In this document: positions 1-8,675 of the stretch, piece by piece
Layout of the letters: each line of letters starts with the position of its first letter
Numbering within the stretch: position 1 is the stretch's first letter
Assembly (NCBI GenBank): GCA_910579835.1
Contig: CAJTWQ010000005.1
Span: 1-61,251 of the forward strand
Direction of reading: 5' to 3'
Origin: an uncultured Ruminococcus sp.
Lineage (GTDB): Bacteria > Bacillota > Clostridia > Oscillospirales > Ruminococcaceae
Length of the DNA: 61,251 nucleotides
Translations under genes and position numbers: made by a program
Notes under the pieces: generated by a model
Databases searched by the model: none
The model's input: only the letters and a program-made list of their open reading frames with translations
What the model was told of the DNA's origin: nothing

Positions 1-258
1 TTTCCTCTGTTTTTTTCTTCGCCTGAAATTCAATCTGCAGTTTTGCTCTTCTCTAGATGATATTATTATAGGCAGCAGCCGATATTGGTCATTTTTAGAA
101 AATACAGGCAAGAAGCGTTCTAACCAAGTTTCGTAAAAACTTCGACCTAAACTTCCGGATAAGGACATACATCCCACAAGCGAAAGCAGACTGCAAATAT
201 CATACGGAGTAACATACGCCGGCATACGGGAGCGCCCCCTATCCCAGCGTCACGCCGG
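1..258. other. Non-coding left edge
   Basis: No convincing gene is seen here. A TATAAT-like box lies on the minus strand at about 66-71, which could belong to a minus-strand gene beyond the window edge, but no good -35 box was found. A GC-rich imperfect palindrome lies at about 211-230 downstream of the first gene and may help end its transcription. Confidence 0.3.
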
Positions 259-990
259 TTATTTCTCAAAGTAACGCTTTTTGCGGACATAGAACGGATC
301 AACCGTTCCTGCCGCCTTTTTGCCCATATCCTGTTCATAACTGATAAAACAGAGATTCTCGTTGTGCTTTACGGTTTTGGAAAGGTACTTTGAAAGCGGC
401 ACGAAAAGCTTTCTGGTGGAGCCCATCATATCCAGAACCATAAGTATCTGCGGCTTTTCGCAGCCTTTAACCATTTCCATAATGAACGCACGGTCAACAT
501 TGGGCTGTTTCGACAGAAACTTGCTTGCAGCCTTTGTTATATGTCCAACCGAGTGTTCAATGGGACGGTAGGATATGATATCAGCCTCGTTGTAGGAGAT
601 CGCCTTGATTTTCAGATTTCTGGCTACCATAAGTATGCTCTTGATCTCCTGCGATGAGAACTCCTTACCATAGGAATTGGGATTAAGAACTGCCGACACC
701 GACTGAATAAGATCGAAAAGTCTCAGACAGTTAATCTTATAGCAATCGACGTAGCGTTTCGCAAATTGCTGCAATGCACGGTAACTGGTGAAAAACGGAA
801 TAAAAATATCGCCGTCGGGATTCTGGGTAGTAACAAGCTCAAGCTGTATGCCGCCCTCCTCTCTGCCTCTTTCGTGCTTTACAGGATTTTTGCAGATAAC
901 GTACACATCGCTCTTGATGAGCGTCTGCAAAAACAGCGACCGCTTTGACGGATCCTTGATTGCCGCTTTTAATAATTCATCGAGATTCAT
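259..990 (-). CDS. SseB-family protein
   Basis: A 243-residue cytoplasmic protein that resembles the SseB family. It has an N-terminal SseB-like part (residues 1-110, with SDVYVICKNP and DGDIFIPFFTS) and a C-terminal part (about 130-240) with alternating strands and helices. There is no signal peptide or membrane segment. The start at 990 is chosen because AAAGGAAG lies upstream and the earlier in-frame Met codons lack a ribosome site. SseB proteins in enterobacteria are linked to serine/sulfur metabolism, but the function in Clostridia is unknown. It lies downstream of ruvC-ruvA in the same orientation, 170 bases away. Family assignment is moderately sure, and no function is claimed. Confidence 0.7.
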   Translation of the reverse strand: MNLDELLKAAIKDPSKRSLFLQTLIKSDVYVICKNPVKHERGREEGGIQLELVTTQNPDGDIFIPFFTSYRALQQFAKRYVDCYKINCLRLFDLIQSVSAVLNPNSYGKEFSSQEIKSILMVARNLKIKAISYNEADIISYRPIEHSVGHITKAASKFLSKQPNVDRAFIMEMVKGCEKPQILMVLDMMGSTRKLFVPLSKYLSKTVKHNENLCFISYEQDMGKKAAGTVDPFYVRKKRYFEK

Positions 991-1161
991 AATTATATAT
1001 TCTTCCTTTCTGTAAGGGATGCATGACAGTTTTCCTGTATTCATTTTATTCTTAGAGCTTGTATTCATAGGGTGAGTATGCGGATTTTTCGAGCATAATT
1101 TTCATGATAACAAGGAAAAAGCCGCAGAAATACCGTCGTATGTCACTTTGAATACAAACTC

Positions 1162-1776
1162 CTATTTTCCTGACGTCATAAAGCGCAGGGTTTCTTTTAT
1201 AAGCTCCTGGGTACTCAAATTAGGATCAAGCTTTCCAAGAACGGCAGCCGCCTCTCCCTGCGAATAACCGAGAACCATAAGAGCCTCAAGCGCCTCCGAT
1301 ACCGAAGCTGAGGAGGACGCTCCTATTGCTGAAACCGATTCCGAAGCTTCGGAAAAAGCTCCGCCTATCGTTTCGGAGGAAATCTTGTCTTTAAGCTCCA
1401 GAACTATTCTCTGAGCCGTTTTAGCGCCGATCCCCTTTGCTTTTGTAAATGCTTTGCTGTCGCCGGAAGCCACAAGAAAAGCAAACTTTTCCGGCGTAAC
1501 ATCAGAAAGAATCGATATTGCCGCCTTTGGTCCCACCCCTGAAACAGATATAAGCAGCCTGAAGCAGCTCAGCTCCTGCTGTGAAGCAAATCCGAAAAGC
1601 TCCGCCGCATCCTCTCTTATGTATAAATGAGTATAAAGCATCGCCTCGCTGCCTATCTCGCTGAGCTGCGACACTGTATTATATGAAGTCCGGCATCCGT
1701 AACCGACTCCGCCGCATTCAACAACGACGAAATTAAGCTCCTTGACAGCCAGACGTCCGCGTAAGCTGTAAATCAT
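1162..1776 (-). CDS. ruvA: Holliday junction branch migration protein RuvA
   Basis: A 204-residue protein of the usual RuvA length. RuvA tetramers bind four-way DNA junctions and load the RuvB motor. The N-terminal OB-fold begins MIYSLRG and contains VECGGVGYGC. Two helix-hairpin-helix motifs follow, SVSGVGPKAAISIL and AKGIGAKTAQRIVLEL. A serine/alanine-rich linker leads to the C-terminal RuvB-contact domain (SEALEALMVLGYS). The start at 1776 is preferred over ATG 1782 because it is better spaced from the AAAGGAAG site. It lies 12 bases after ruvC in one operon. ruvB is not adjacent in this window, which is a variation on the common ruvAB order. Confidence 0.97.
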   Translation of the reverse strand: MIYSLRGRLAVKELNFVVVECGGVGYGCRTSYNTVSQLSEIGSEAMLYTHLYIREDAAELFGFASQQELSCFRLLISVSGVGPKAAISILSDVTPEKFAFLVASGDSKAFTKAKGIGAKTAQRIVLELKDKISSETIGGAFSEASESVSAIGASSSASVSEALEALMVLGYSQGEAAAVLGKLDPNLSTQELIKETLRFMTSGK

Positions 1777-1788
1777 ATACATCTTCCT

Positions 1789-2277
1789 TTAACCGAATCT
1801 TGTTGTATGTCCGTGGCAGATCGCAATGGCAAGAGCGTCGGCGGCGTCGTCGGGCTTCGGTATCTGCACCAGCCCAAGGATCTGACGAGTCATTTCCATA
1901 ACCTGATGCTTCTCCGCCTTTCCATACCCCACAACCGACTGTTTGACCTGGAGAGGCGTGTATTCCGACACTGGAATCCCCCTCTTTGCCGCGGACAGCA
2001 CTGTGACTCCTCTCGCCTGAGCGACATCTATAGCTGTTTTTTGATTGGTAGTGAAATACAGCCTTTCTATCGCCATGCAACGAGGACGAAATTTTTCAAA
2101 TATATATTCAATATCTTCATGGATAGCCCTGAGACGCTCCGGAAACGGCGTGCCTGCATCGGTAAGCACTGCGCCGTATTCAACGGGGACGAACCGTACT
2201 CCGTCGTAATCCAGCACGCCGAAGCCTACTATTGCATAGCCGGGATCTATTCCTAAAATTCTAATCGTATTCGCCAT
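1789..2277 (-). CDS. ruvC: Holliday junction resolvase RuvC
   Basis: A 162-residue endonuclease that cuts Holliday junctions symmetrically, working with RuvAB in recombination repair. The acidic catalytic set is visible: Asp11 in LGIDPG, Glu71 in MAIERLYF, and Asp144/Asp147 in KPDDAADALA. The start at 2277 follows GGGAG with seven bases of spacing. An upstream in-frame ATG at 2292 overlaps that ribosome site and is rejected. It is the first gene of the ruvC-ruvA operon and has a leader of about 190 bases from the promoter at 2473-2502. Confidence 0.97.
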   Translation of the reverse strand: MANTIRILGIDPGYAIVGFGVLDYDGVRFVPVEYGAVLTDAGTPFPERLRAIHEDIEYIFEKFRPRCMAIERLYFTTNQKTAIDVAQARGVTVLSAAKRGIPVSEYTPLQVKQSVVGYGKAEKHQVMEMTRQILGLVQIPKPDDAADALAIAICHGHTTRFG

Positions 2278-2472
2278 TAAGCTCTCCCGCATATTGCTCC
2301 GTCAACTAAATCCCGCCGAAGCTCCTCGAATAAAATCCGATTTCTCTGCTTCCTTATTTCCGAAATATGGGAAGTATGCCTTCGTCGTCATCCTTGATAA
2401 ATTGTATTTTTTCTCCGGCTTTCAGGCAGGCTTTGATCGGAGGAACAATATCAAATTTTTATATTCCTTATT

Positions 2473-2502
2473 ATTATAACACATACCGCCTACCTTTTGC
2501 AA
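2473..2502 (-). promoter_or_regulatory. Sigma-A promoter of ruvC
   Basis: On the minus strand TTGCAA (2497-2502) and TATAAT (2473-2478) are separated by 18 bases. It reads toward ruvC, about 190 bases away. Confidence 0.6.
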
Positions 2503-2571
2503 TATGTTTATTCTAAAAATTTTATTTATTTTTTAAAAACCTGTTTTACAAGGCAACATGAATAGAAGTAA

Positions 2572-2745
2572 AGGCAACACCGCACAAAGATTGTGCGGCA
2601 GATGCATAGTCAGATTTTTCGTCAGATTTCATAAAAATATCGCAGGCAGGCTGTCGCCTGTCAAGAGATTTTTGTGTAAGATGACGGGAAATATGCAAGC
2701 AGATAACGTGCAAAGCCATCAGGCGTGCTTTGTGCGGTGTTGCCT
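2572..2745. mobile_element. MITE-like element with 18-base terminal inverted repeats
   Basis: A 174-base non-coding element. AGGCAACACCGCACAAAG at 2572-2589 is matched exactly in reverse complement at 2728-2745. The left end also folds on itself, since CCGCACAA is followed by AGA and TTGTGCGG. There is no transposase, so mobility would depend on an enzyme elsewhere. A partial extra end (AAGGCAACA) lies just outside at about 2550. Related ends occur at 6340-6372 and 11924-11940. A target-site duplication could not be fixed with confidence. Confidence 0.7.
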
Positions 2746-2780
2746 AAATACTGTTGCTCTGTATAAAGCTTTGCACAAAT

Positions 2781-2809
2781 TGACAAGACGGACATTACAT
2801 GGTAGAATA
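2781..2809 (+). promoter_or_regulatory. Sigma-A promoter of the SLOG-family gene
   Basis: TTGACA (2781-2786), a 17-base spacer and TAGAAT (2804-2809), about 35 bases before the start codon. It lies just outside the right end of the inverted-repeat element. Confidence 0.75.
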
Positions 2810-2844
2810 TATTATTACACAATGACACAAAGGGGTGGATATAT

Positions 2845-3327
2845 ATGAGTTCAGCTTGCTTTACGGGACACAGGAGCATTCCGCGGTCGGAAGAGATCAG
2901 TGACAGACTGTATAATATTCTTGAAAGCTGGATATGCGCAAAAGGACTTACAGATTTTTACGCCGGAGGCGCCGTAGGCTGGGATACGCTTGCTGCGGAT
3001 GCAGTATTGAGGCTTCGGGAAAAATATCCGCAGATAAAGCTTCATCTGGTGCTTCCGTGTTCCGATGAGGAGCAGACGGCAAGGTGGCCGGCGGCTCAGA
3101 AAAGAGAGTTTTATCGTATATTGGGGCTTGCGGATTCTGTGGAGTACGTTTCCCACCGGTATTATAACGGCTGCATGAAAGACAGAAATATTCGTCTTGT
3201 AGAATATGCCGATACATGCTGCTTCTGCTTTTGGAATCCGGATAATTTTTGCAGCGGTACCGGTCAGACCGTCCGTCTGGCAAAGAAAAAGAGACTTACT
3301 ATCGTTAATGTGAGAGATTACTTATAA
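2845..3327 (+). CDS. SLOG-family (DUF1273/YpsA-like) nucleotide-binding protein
   Basis: A 160-residue cytoplasmic protein of the SLOG superfamily, which has a Rossmann-like fold related to DprA and LOG proteins. The opening SSACFTGHRSI and the glycine motif FYAGGAVGWDTLAAD (residues 38-52) are typical of the YpsA/DUF1273 branch. The middle LHLVLPCSDEE strand and the late cysteine-rich DTCCFCFW stretch fit the core fold. SLOG proteins are thought to sense or process nucleotide ligands, and YpsA affects cell division and stress in Bacillus. No ligand can be read from the sequence. It is monocistronic, with its own promoter and a terminator shared with the convergent ktrA. Confidence 0.8.
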   Translation: MSSACFTGHRSIPRSEEISDRLYNILESWICAKGLTDFYAGGAVGWDTLAADAVLRLREKYPQIKLHLVLPCSDEEQTARWPAAQKREFYRILGLADSVEYVSHRYYNGCMKDRNIRLVEYADTCCFCFWNPDNFCSGTGQTVRLAKKKRLTIVNVRDYL

Positions 3328-3337
3328 TGCCGAAAAA

Positions 3338-3367
3338 GCCGCACGGAAGCTTCTCGCTCTGTGCGGC
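3338..3367. terminator. Bidirectional terminator between SLOG gene and ktrA
   Basis: GCCGCAC (3338-3344) pairs with GTGCGGC (3361-3367). A TTTT-containing tail follows on the plus strand and CTTTTTC on the minus strand, so it can serve both convergent genes. Confidence 0.8.
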
Positions 3368-3373
3368 ACTGTT

Positions 3374-4018
3374 TTATCTGGTTATTTTCATGACGCTTTC
3401 TTCATCACCCATTACAAGGAGCGTCTGATCGCGTTCAAAGACATGATTCGGACTGAATACAGGCATAAAACGGTCTTGGTACTTTATTGCGATGATCGAG
3501 ATGTTGTATTTCTGACGGACGTTCTTCTCCAGAATGGTTTTTCCTTCCCATGAACGGGGAACGGTTATCTCATAAATTGAGTAGTCGTCGTCCAGGCGAA
3601 AATAGTCAAGAATATGGTTCGATCCCAGCTTTACAGCAAGACGCTCTGCTGTTTCCCTTTCCGGATAAATAACGGAATCCGCTCCGTTGCGAAGCAGGAA
3701 TTTCTTGTGTATATCCCGGTTGGCGCGGGCAAAAACATGCTTTGCGCCCTTTTCCTTTACAAGAGCCGTAGTTTCAAGAGAAGACTGAAAGTCGTCCCCT
3801 ATGGCGACTATAACCATATCAAAATTTCTCACGCCGAGGGAATCAATAAAATCAGGATCGGTGCAGTCTCCTATCTGTGCGTCTGTGACAAATTTCATGC
3901 AGGCGTTTACACGTTCTTCCTTAATGTCAACTGCAAGAACTTCACCGTCCTGTTCCGTCAGCTTTTTTGCTATATGTCTGCCGAAACGTCCAAGCCCCAA
4001 TACTAAAAACGAATTCAT
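3374..4018 (-). CDS. ktrA: Potassium uptake regulatory subunit (KtrA/TrkA type)
   Basis: A 214-residue cytoplasmic RCK protein that gates the potassium channel-like subunit encoded just upstream. The N-terminal Rossmann domain carries FLVLGLGRFGRHIA for nucleotide binding, with an acidic strand end in VLAVDI. A C-terminal RCK-C domain begins near residue 130 (DYSIYEITVPRSW). The size is that of the single-unit KtrA/KtrC type rather than the doubled TrkA of enterobacteria. The start at 4018 follows AGGAGG by seven bases. It sits 14 bases after ktrB, so the pair is co-transcribed. Confidence 0.93.
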   Translation of the reverse strand: MNSFLVLGLGRFGRHIAKKLTEQDGEVLAVDIKEERVNACMKFVTDAQIGDCTDPDFIDSLGVRNFDMVIVAIGDDFQSSLETTALVKEKGAKHVFARANRDIHKKFLLRNGADSVIYPERETAERLAVKLGSNHILDYFRLDDDYSIYEITVPRSWEGKTILEKNVRQKYNISIIAIKYQDRFMPVFSPNHVFERDQTLLVMGDEESVMKITR

Positions 4019-4032
4019 TTCACTGCCTCCTA

Positions 4033-5376
4033 TCATCCCACGGAGATTTTTTCCGAGGGATACTGCGAGTTGATATTTGACTGTTTGTTTGCAAAGGATT
4101 CCAGAATGGTAAGTCCTCCTGTCCGTCCCATAAACATAAGCAGAATAAGTATTATCTGCGAGGGAATGCTGAGAGACGAAGTAACTCCCAGTGACAGACC
4201 TACGGTCGCCGCCGCGGAAACGCTTTCAAAAAGAGCCGGCATAATGCCGATATTCTCAATGAAGCTTATGGCGATTGCGCTTATTCCGGAAACGGTGAGA
4301 TAAAGCATCATGACGCAGCAGGCGTTGTGAAGTATGCTGTCGTCAATTCTTCTTTTAAAGCATTCAAGAGCCTTTCTTTTCCGGAATGCCGAGAAAATGC
4401 TGATATAAAGCACTGCAAAGGTAGTTATCTTTATACCGCCGGCTGTTGATCCGGAGGCGCCGCCGATGAACATAAGTATTGTCATAAGCATCTGACCGGC
4501 TTCGTTCATCTGTGAAAGATCAACAGAGGCAAACCCTGCCGTTCTTGCGGACGCCGACTGAAAGCACGAGGCAAGAAGCTTTTCTCCGAAGTTCATGCCC
4601 TCGTAGGCGGGGGAACTGTATTCCATTATCATAAATCCGGCGGTGCCTGCAAGAAAGAGTATTCCCGAAACGCTCACCACAACCTTTGTCTGGAGCTTAT
4701 ATCTCTTGAAATGCAGCTTATTGTGCAGAATGTCATCCCAGACCAGAAAACCTAATCCGCCTAAAATTATAAGAGCCATCAGCACGATATTTACCATAAT
4801 ATCGCCTTGAATGGTTATCATTGAGGAACCGGGGGAAGATCGTCCCATAAGATCTATACCGGCGTTGCAGAAGGCGGATATTGAATGGAAAACCGAATAG
4901 TAAAGGCCTCTGGCTGCGCCGAATTTTGGACAGAAACGCACCGCAAGCAAAGCGGCGCCGGAAAGTTCGACTATCAGCGAACCTGTCAGGATAAATCTTG
5001 TCATGCGGACTATGCCGCCCAGCTGATGAGCGCCGACGGATTCCTGCATGGTAAAACGCCGCTTCAGTCCAATTTTCTGCTTCGTGTAGGACAAAGCAAA
5101 AATAGCGATTGTCATAAAGCCGACGCCGCCTGTCTGTATCATTGTGAGAATGACAAGCTGTCCGAAAAGCGACCAGTGGGTGTATACATCCGACAGAACC
5201 AGACCCGTGACGCAGGTTGCAGAGGTTGCTGTAAACAGCGACTCGTTTACCGGCGTAAATTCGCCGGAGCGGCTGGAAACAGGCAGCGACAGCAGTATGG
5301 TTCCGGTCAGTATGATCGTAAAATAACCGAGCATGAGGATTCTTGTCAGCTTCATGTTTTTCAGAAGTTTATGCAT
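4033..5376 (-). CDS. ktrB: Potassium uptake membrane subunit (KtrB/TrkH type)
   Basis: A 447-residue multi-pass membrane protein that forms the K+ pathway of a Ktr system. It has the four-fold M1-P-M2 layout. Selectivity-filter-like loops are visible as TSATCVTGL, SISAFCNAGI, SASARTAGF and SAAATVGLSLG. The length matches KtrB. It begins 16 bases after the uridine-kinase-like gene and is followed by ktrA. The start codon at 5376 has only a weak ribosome site (GGTG), but no better Met with a site follows. The set is a constitutive-looking housekeeping uptake system with no visible c-di-AMP riboswitch. Confidence 0.93.
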   Translation of the reverse strand: MHKLLKNMKLTRILMLGYFTIILTGTILLSLPVSSRSGEFTPVNESLFTATSATCVTGLVLSDVYTHWSLFGQLVILTMIQTGGVGFMTIAIFALSYTKQKIGLKRRFTMQESVGAHQLGGIVRMTRFILTGSLIVELSGAALLAVRFCPKFGAARGLYYSVFHSISAFCNAGIDLMGRSSPGSSMITIQGDIMVNIVLMALIILGGLGFLVWDDILHNKLHFKRYKLQTKVVVSVSGILFLAGTAGFMIMEYSSPAYEGMNFGEKLLASCFQSASARTAGFASVDLSQMNEAGQMLMTILMFIGGASGSTAGGIKITTFAVLYISIFSAFRKRKALECFKRRIDDSILHNACCVMMLYLTVSGISAIAISFIENIGIMPALFESVSAAATVGLSLGVTSSLSIPSQIILILLMFMGRTGGLTILESFANKQSNINSQYPSEKISVG

Positions 5377-5392
5377 TTACGGCACCGGCTTT

Positions 5393-6313
5393 CTAATACT
5401 TGAAATGTCCGCTGCCGATAAACTCTCTTATAAGCGAATCGCCAGGTACAAGAGACTCATCAAGGGGTCGGAGATCATCCAGAACGGAAAGAATCTCCCG
5501 GATTTCGGGCACATCCTCAATTTCCCTGAGTCCCTCCTCAAGAAAGCTCTTGTAAACCGACAGTTCATATGCCATAAAGGTATCTACGTCATAATCAGAG
5601 CGGTGTTTATACGGCATTATGTATTTGTTCTCTCCGTCCTCAACGCTGTGAAACATATTCATTGTTTCACGGAGGGTACGCTTACGGAACTTGCCGTCGC
5701 GTATCATTCTGCGCATAAGTCTTACTCTCGACGGATGAAGAACCACAGCAGCGTCGGTAATTCTTGTTCTTACACTGACGTATATCTTGCATATTCTGCT
5801 GTCGGGAACAGTGATAACAGATGGATTCAGAGCGTGGATTCCCTCAAAAATAACAAGCTCTCCCGGATTTCTCAAAAATTTTTTCCCGTTCTTCTCCCTG
5901 ACGGAGTCTCTGAAACTATATTTTGGAATTTCCACCGTTCTGCATGCGCTTATGGCTTCAATTTGCTCATTTAGAAGCTCAGAGTCGATTCTTGCAGGAG
6001 ATTCAAGATCCACCTTTCCCAGAGCCGCAAGTTCCTTTTCCTCCGCCGACAACGAACGGAAATAATTATCCATAGAAAGGGTATGTGTTACAATTCCCAA
6101 TTCTCTCAGAATCTTTCCAATCATCATGGCAGAGGTAGTCTTGCCCGATCCGGAAGGTCCGGAAAGCAGTATTATAGGTTTTTCACTGCGGCTGGCGGCA
6201 ATATCACCGGAGATTTTTCGCAGTTTATAAAGGTAGTCCTCGTTTACGGTACGGACGTAGCTTTCCGGAAAACCGGCAACGCCCTCGTTGATTCGTGTTA
6301 CTTCTATATTCAT
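5393..6313 (-). CDS. Uridine-kinase-like nucleoside kinase
   Basis: A 306-residue P-loop kinase of the uridine kinase/phosphoribulokinase group. The Walker A GPSGSGKT is at residues 52-59. The stretches THTLSMDNYFRS, VIFEGIHALNP and RMIRDGKFRKRT match the substrate and lid segments of this group. The likely role is phosphorylation of uridine/cytidine or a related nucleoside in salvage. Many clostridial relatives are about 550 residues, with an N-terminal TGS/ThrRS-like domain; this one lacks it, although thrS is the next gene upstream. The start at 6313 is supported by AAAGGAAA. Substrate is not certain. Confidence 0.8.
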   Translation of the reverse strand: MNIEVTRINEGVAGFPESYVRTVNEDYLYKLRKISGDIAASRSEKPIILLSGPSGSGKTTSAMMIGKILRELGIVTHTLSMDNYFRSLSAEEKELAALGKVDLESPARIDSELLNEQIEAISACRTVEIPKYSFRDSVREKNGKKFLRNPGELVIFEGIHALNPSVITVPDSRICKIYVSVRTRITDAAVVLHPSRVRLMRRMIRDGKFRKRTLRETMNMFHSVEDGENKYIMPYKHRSDYDVDTFMAYELSVYKSFLEEGLREIEDVPEIREILSVLDDLRPLDESLVPGDSLIREFIGSGHFKY

Positions 6314-6339
6314 AAGTTTTCCTTTAGGTTGGCAGTTGA

Positions 6340-6372
6340 GGTAACACCGCACGATTTTTGCGAGGTGTTACC
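6340..6372. repeat. Small inverted repeat related to the MITE ends
   Basis: GGTAACACC (6340-6348) and GGTGTTACC (6364-6372) are inverted around a short AT-rich core. The left arm continues CGCAC, so 12 of 13 bases match the end of the element at 2572. It lies between thrS and the kinase gene, in the transcribed region, and would form a hairpin in the mRNA. It lacks a T-tract, so a terminator role is unlikely. Confidence 0.5.
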
Positions 6373-6468
6373 CTGAGTTCTGTTTCGTCTGAACGGATTC
6401 CGCACGTATTGCAGAATAAACGGCTTCGTATATATGCGGCGTGCAGGATCTCCGCTGCCTTCGGTGAG

Positions 6469-8412
6469 TTATCTTATTTTTTTTGCAATATCGTCAATAA
6501 GTTTCATAAGCAGATCGTTCTGAGTCATTGAGCCAAGATCGCCCTCGCGCCTTGAACGGACGGATACGGTTCCCTCCTCAGCCTCTTTATCGCCTACAGT
6601 CAGCATAATTGGAAGTTTTTCAACAGTAGCCGCGCGTATTTTCCAGCCAACCTTTTCTGCGCGGTCGTCAATGGACGCACGGATTCCGGCGGCCTCCAGT
6701 TTTTCAAGCACCTGACGGCTGTAGTCAAGATGGCGGTCGGCAACAGGGATAATGCGCACCTGCTCAGGAGCCAGCCACAGCGGAAGCGCTCCTGCATATT
6801 TTTCAATGAGGTAAGCAAGCGTACGCTCATAGCATCCCAGAGACGTTCTGTGAATGATATACGGACGACGTTTTGAACCGTCCACGTCTACATATTCCAT
6901 GCCGAATTGCTCTGCAAGAAGCTGGTCAACCTGAATAGTAACAATTGTGTCTTCCTTGCCAAAAACGTTTTTGTATTGAATGTCCAGTTTAGGACCATAG
7001 AACGCTGCTTCATCTATTCCAATAGTATACTCAACACCCAAATCATCAAGAATTTTTCCCATAATTGTCTGAGCTTCATCCCATTGTTCAGGTGTGCCTA
7101 TATACTTTTCAGTATTGTTCGGATCCCACTGTGAGAAACGGAATGTACAGTCATCAAGCAAACCGACTGTTCCAAGAATATACTTTGCAAGCTCAAGACA
7201 TCCCTTGAACTCCTCTTCAAGCTGTTCCGGACGGAGAATATAATGTCCCTCAGAAATAGTAAATTGACGGACACGTATAAGTCCATGCATTTCGCCGCTA
7301 TCTTCTTTTCTGAACAGTGTTGAAGTTTCAGTCAGTCTCATAGGCAGGTCACGGTATGAACGCTGTCTGTTCAGAAATACCTGATACTGAAACGGACAAG
7401 TCATAGGACGGAGCGCAAAACATTCTTTATTTTCGTCGTTAGGATCTCCAAGAACAAACATTCCATCAAGATAATGGTCCCAGTGTCCTGAAATTTTATA
7501 AAGTTCTCTTTTAGCCAAATAAGGTGTTTTTGTAAGCAGACAGCCACGCTTTGCTTCTTCATCTTCAACCCATCTCTGAAGTATCTGAATAACCTTTGCA
7601 CCCTTTGGTAAAAGTATCGGGAGACCTTGTCCGATATAATCAACAGTGGTGAAGTATTCCAGCTCACGGCCAAGTTTATTATGATCGCGGAGCTTTGCCT
7701 CCTCGCGCTGCTTTATATCCGCCTCCAGCTCAGCCGCTTTGGGATACGCCGTGGCATATACACGACACAGCATCTTATTTTTTTCCGAGCCTCTCCAGTA
7801 AGCTCCGGTACACGAAAGGAGCTTGAATGCCTTGACGGAAGCTGTTGTCATAAGGTGAGGTCCGGCGCAGAGATCAATAAATTCACCCTGTTTATAGAAA
7901 GAAATCGGTTCGCCTTTTTCAGCGTGCTCCTGACAAAGTTCAACCTTGTACGGTTCGCCCATTTCTTCCAGCTTTGCAATTGCTTCGGCAGGGGGCAGCT
8001 CAAATTGCTCCAGAGCGATTCCCTCTTTGACAATTTTCTTCATTTCAGCTTCGATTTTATCAAGATCCTCCTGAGAGAAAGGCTTTTCAAGGTCGAAATC
8101 GTAGTAGAAACCGTTGTCGATAGCAGGACCGATAGCCAGCTTTGCTTCGGGATAAAGGCGTTTTACAGCCTGTGCAAGAATATGGGACGCCGTATGCCAG
8201 AACGTCTTTTTTCCTTCAATCGTATCGAAAGTGCATACTTCAAACTGGCAGTCTTTGTCAATAACGGTGCGGAGATCCTTTACCTCGCCGTTAATCTTAA
8301 CGCAGCATGAAGCCTTGTAAAGCCCCATGCCGATTCCCTTGACGATCTCTGCGGCGGGCATTGAAGATTCTATCTCACGGATGCTGCCGTCCTTTAAAGT
8401 TAGTCTTATCAT
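6469..8412 (-). CDS. thrS: Threonyl-tRNA synthetase
   Basis: A 647-residue class II synthetase that charges tRNA-Thr. Domains in order are an N-terminal TGS domain (MIRLTLKDGS), the editing domain with HTASHILAQAVKRLYP, the catalytic core with RPMTCPFQYQVF, FRKEDSGEMHGL and YGPKLDIQ, and the C-terminal anticodon-binding domain (PEQVRIIPVAD). The ATG at 8412 follows AAAAGGAG and matches the family N-terminus. A longer in-frame start at 8532 would run through the T-box terminator and is rejected. It is controlled by the T-box at 8447-8675. Confidence 0.98.
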   Translation of the reverse strand: MIRLTLKDGSIREIESSMPAAEIVKGIGMGLYKASCCVKINGEVKDLRTVIDKDCQFEVCTFDTIEGKKTFWHTASHILAQAVKRLYPEAKLAIGPAIDNGFYYDFDLEKPFSQEDLDKIEAEMKKIVKEGIALEQFELPPAEAIAKLEEMGEPYKVELCQEHAEKGEPISFYKQGEFIDLCAGPHLMTTASVKAFKLLSCTGAYWRGSEKNKMLCRVYATAYPKAAELEADIKQREEAKLRDHNKLGRELEYFTTVDYIGQGLPILLPKGAKVIQILQRWVEDEEAKRGCLLTKTPYLAKRELYKISGHWDHYLDGMFVLGDPNDENKECFALRPMTCPFQYQVFLNRQRSYRDLPMRLTETSTLFRKEDSGEMHGLIRVRQFTISEGHYILRPEQLEEEFKGCLELAKYILGTVGLLDDCTFRFSQWDPNNTEKYIGTPEQWDEAQTIMGKILDDLGVEYTIGIDEAAFYGPKLDIQYKNVFGKEDTIVTIQVDQLLAEQFGMEYVDVDGSKRRPYIIHRTSLGCYERTLAYLIEKYAGALPLWLAPEQVRIIPVADRHLDYSRQVLEKLEAAGIRASIDDRAEKVGWKIRAATVEKLPIMLTVGDKEAEEGTVSVRSRREGDLGSMTQNDLLMKLIDDIAKKIR

Positions 8413-8446
8413 TTTTTTACTCCTTTTAAAAATATTATATAAACAA

Positions 8447-8675
8447 AAAACGCCCCTTATGCCTGCATATAGACAAAGGGACGATATATAACCGTGATTC
8501 CACCCTGATTCATACGGAAATCCGTATCTCATTGGCTCTGTAACGGGAGCGGCCGGCGTGTATTAGACGCACTCAGAGACGGTATGCATATGTTTCCTTC
8601 CATGCAGTCTTTCACCTAACGGCTGCTCTCTGAAATGGTATAGGAAACTGCCTTTCTCTTCAACGATTTTTATAT
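8447..8675 (-). promoter_or_regulatory. Threonine-specific T-box leader of thrS
   Basis: On the minus strand the conserved T-box sequence CAGGGTGGAATCACGG lies at 8492-8507. A terminator hairpin follows, CGTCCCTT pairing with AAGGGGCG and then a T-run (about 8447-8485). In stem I, the distal AGAGAGCAGCC/GGTG segment is followed by a codon-like ACC (8581-8583) before GTCTCTGAG, the expected place for a specifier. ACC is a threonine codon, in line with thrS. Uncharged tRNA-Thr should favour read-through. Confidence 0.9.

Larger units (their letters stand above)
2278..2844. other. Intergenic region with divergent promoters and a small inverted-repeat element
   Basis: This 567-base gap holds the ruvC leader and promoter on the minus strand, a MITE-like element at 2572-2745, and the promoter of the SLOG gene on the plus strand. 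No protein-coding gene is convincing: the short open frames cover the element or the leader and lack ribosome sites. Confidence 0.7.

Noticed and set aside
147..338. 63-residue minus-strand open frame at the left edge
   Set aside because: Overlaps the end of the SseB-like gene in another frame, with no ribosome site or recognisable product.
8413..8532. Extended thrS start at 8532 adding 40 residues
   Set aside because: The extension runs through the T-box terminator and lacks a ribosome site. The ATG at 8412 has AAGGAG and gives the normal ThrRS N-terminus.
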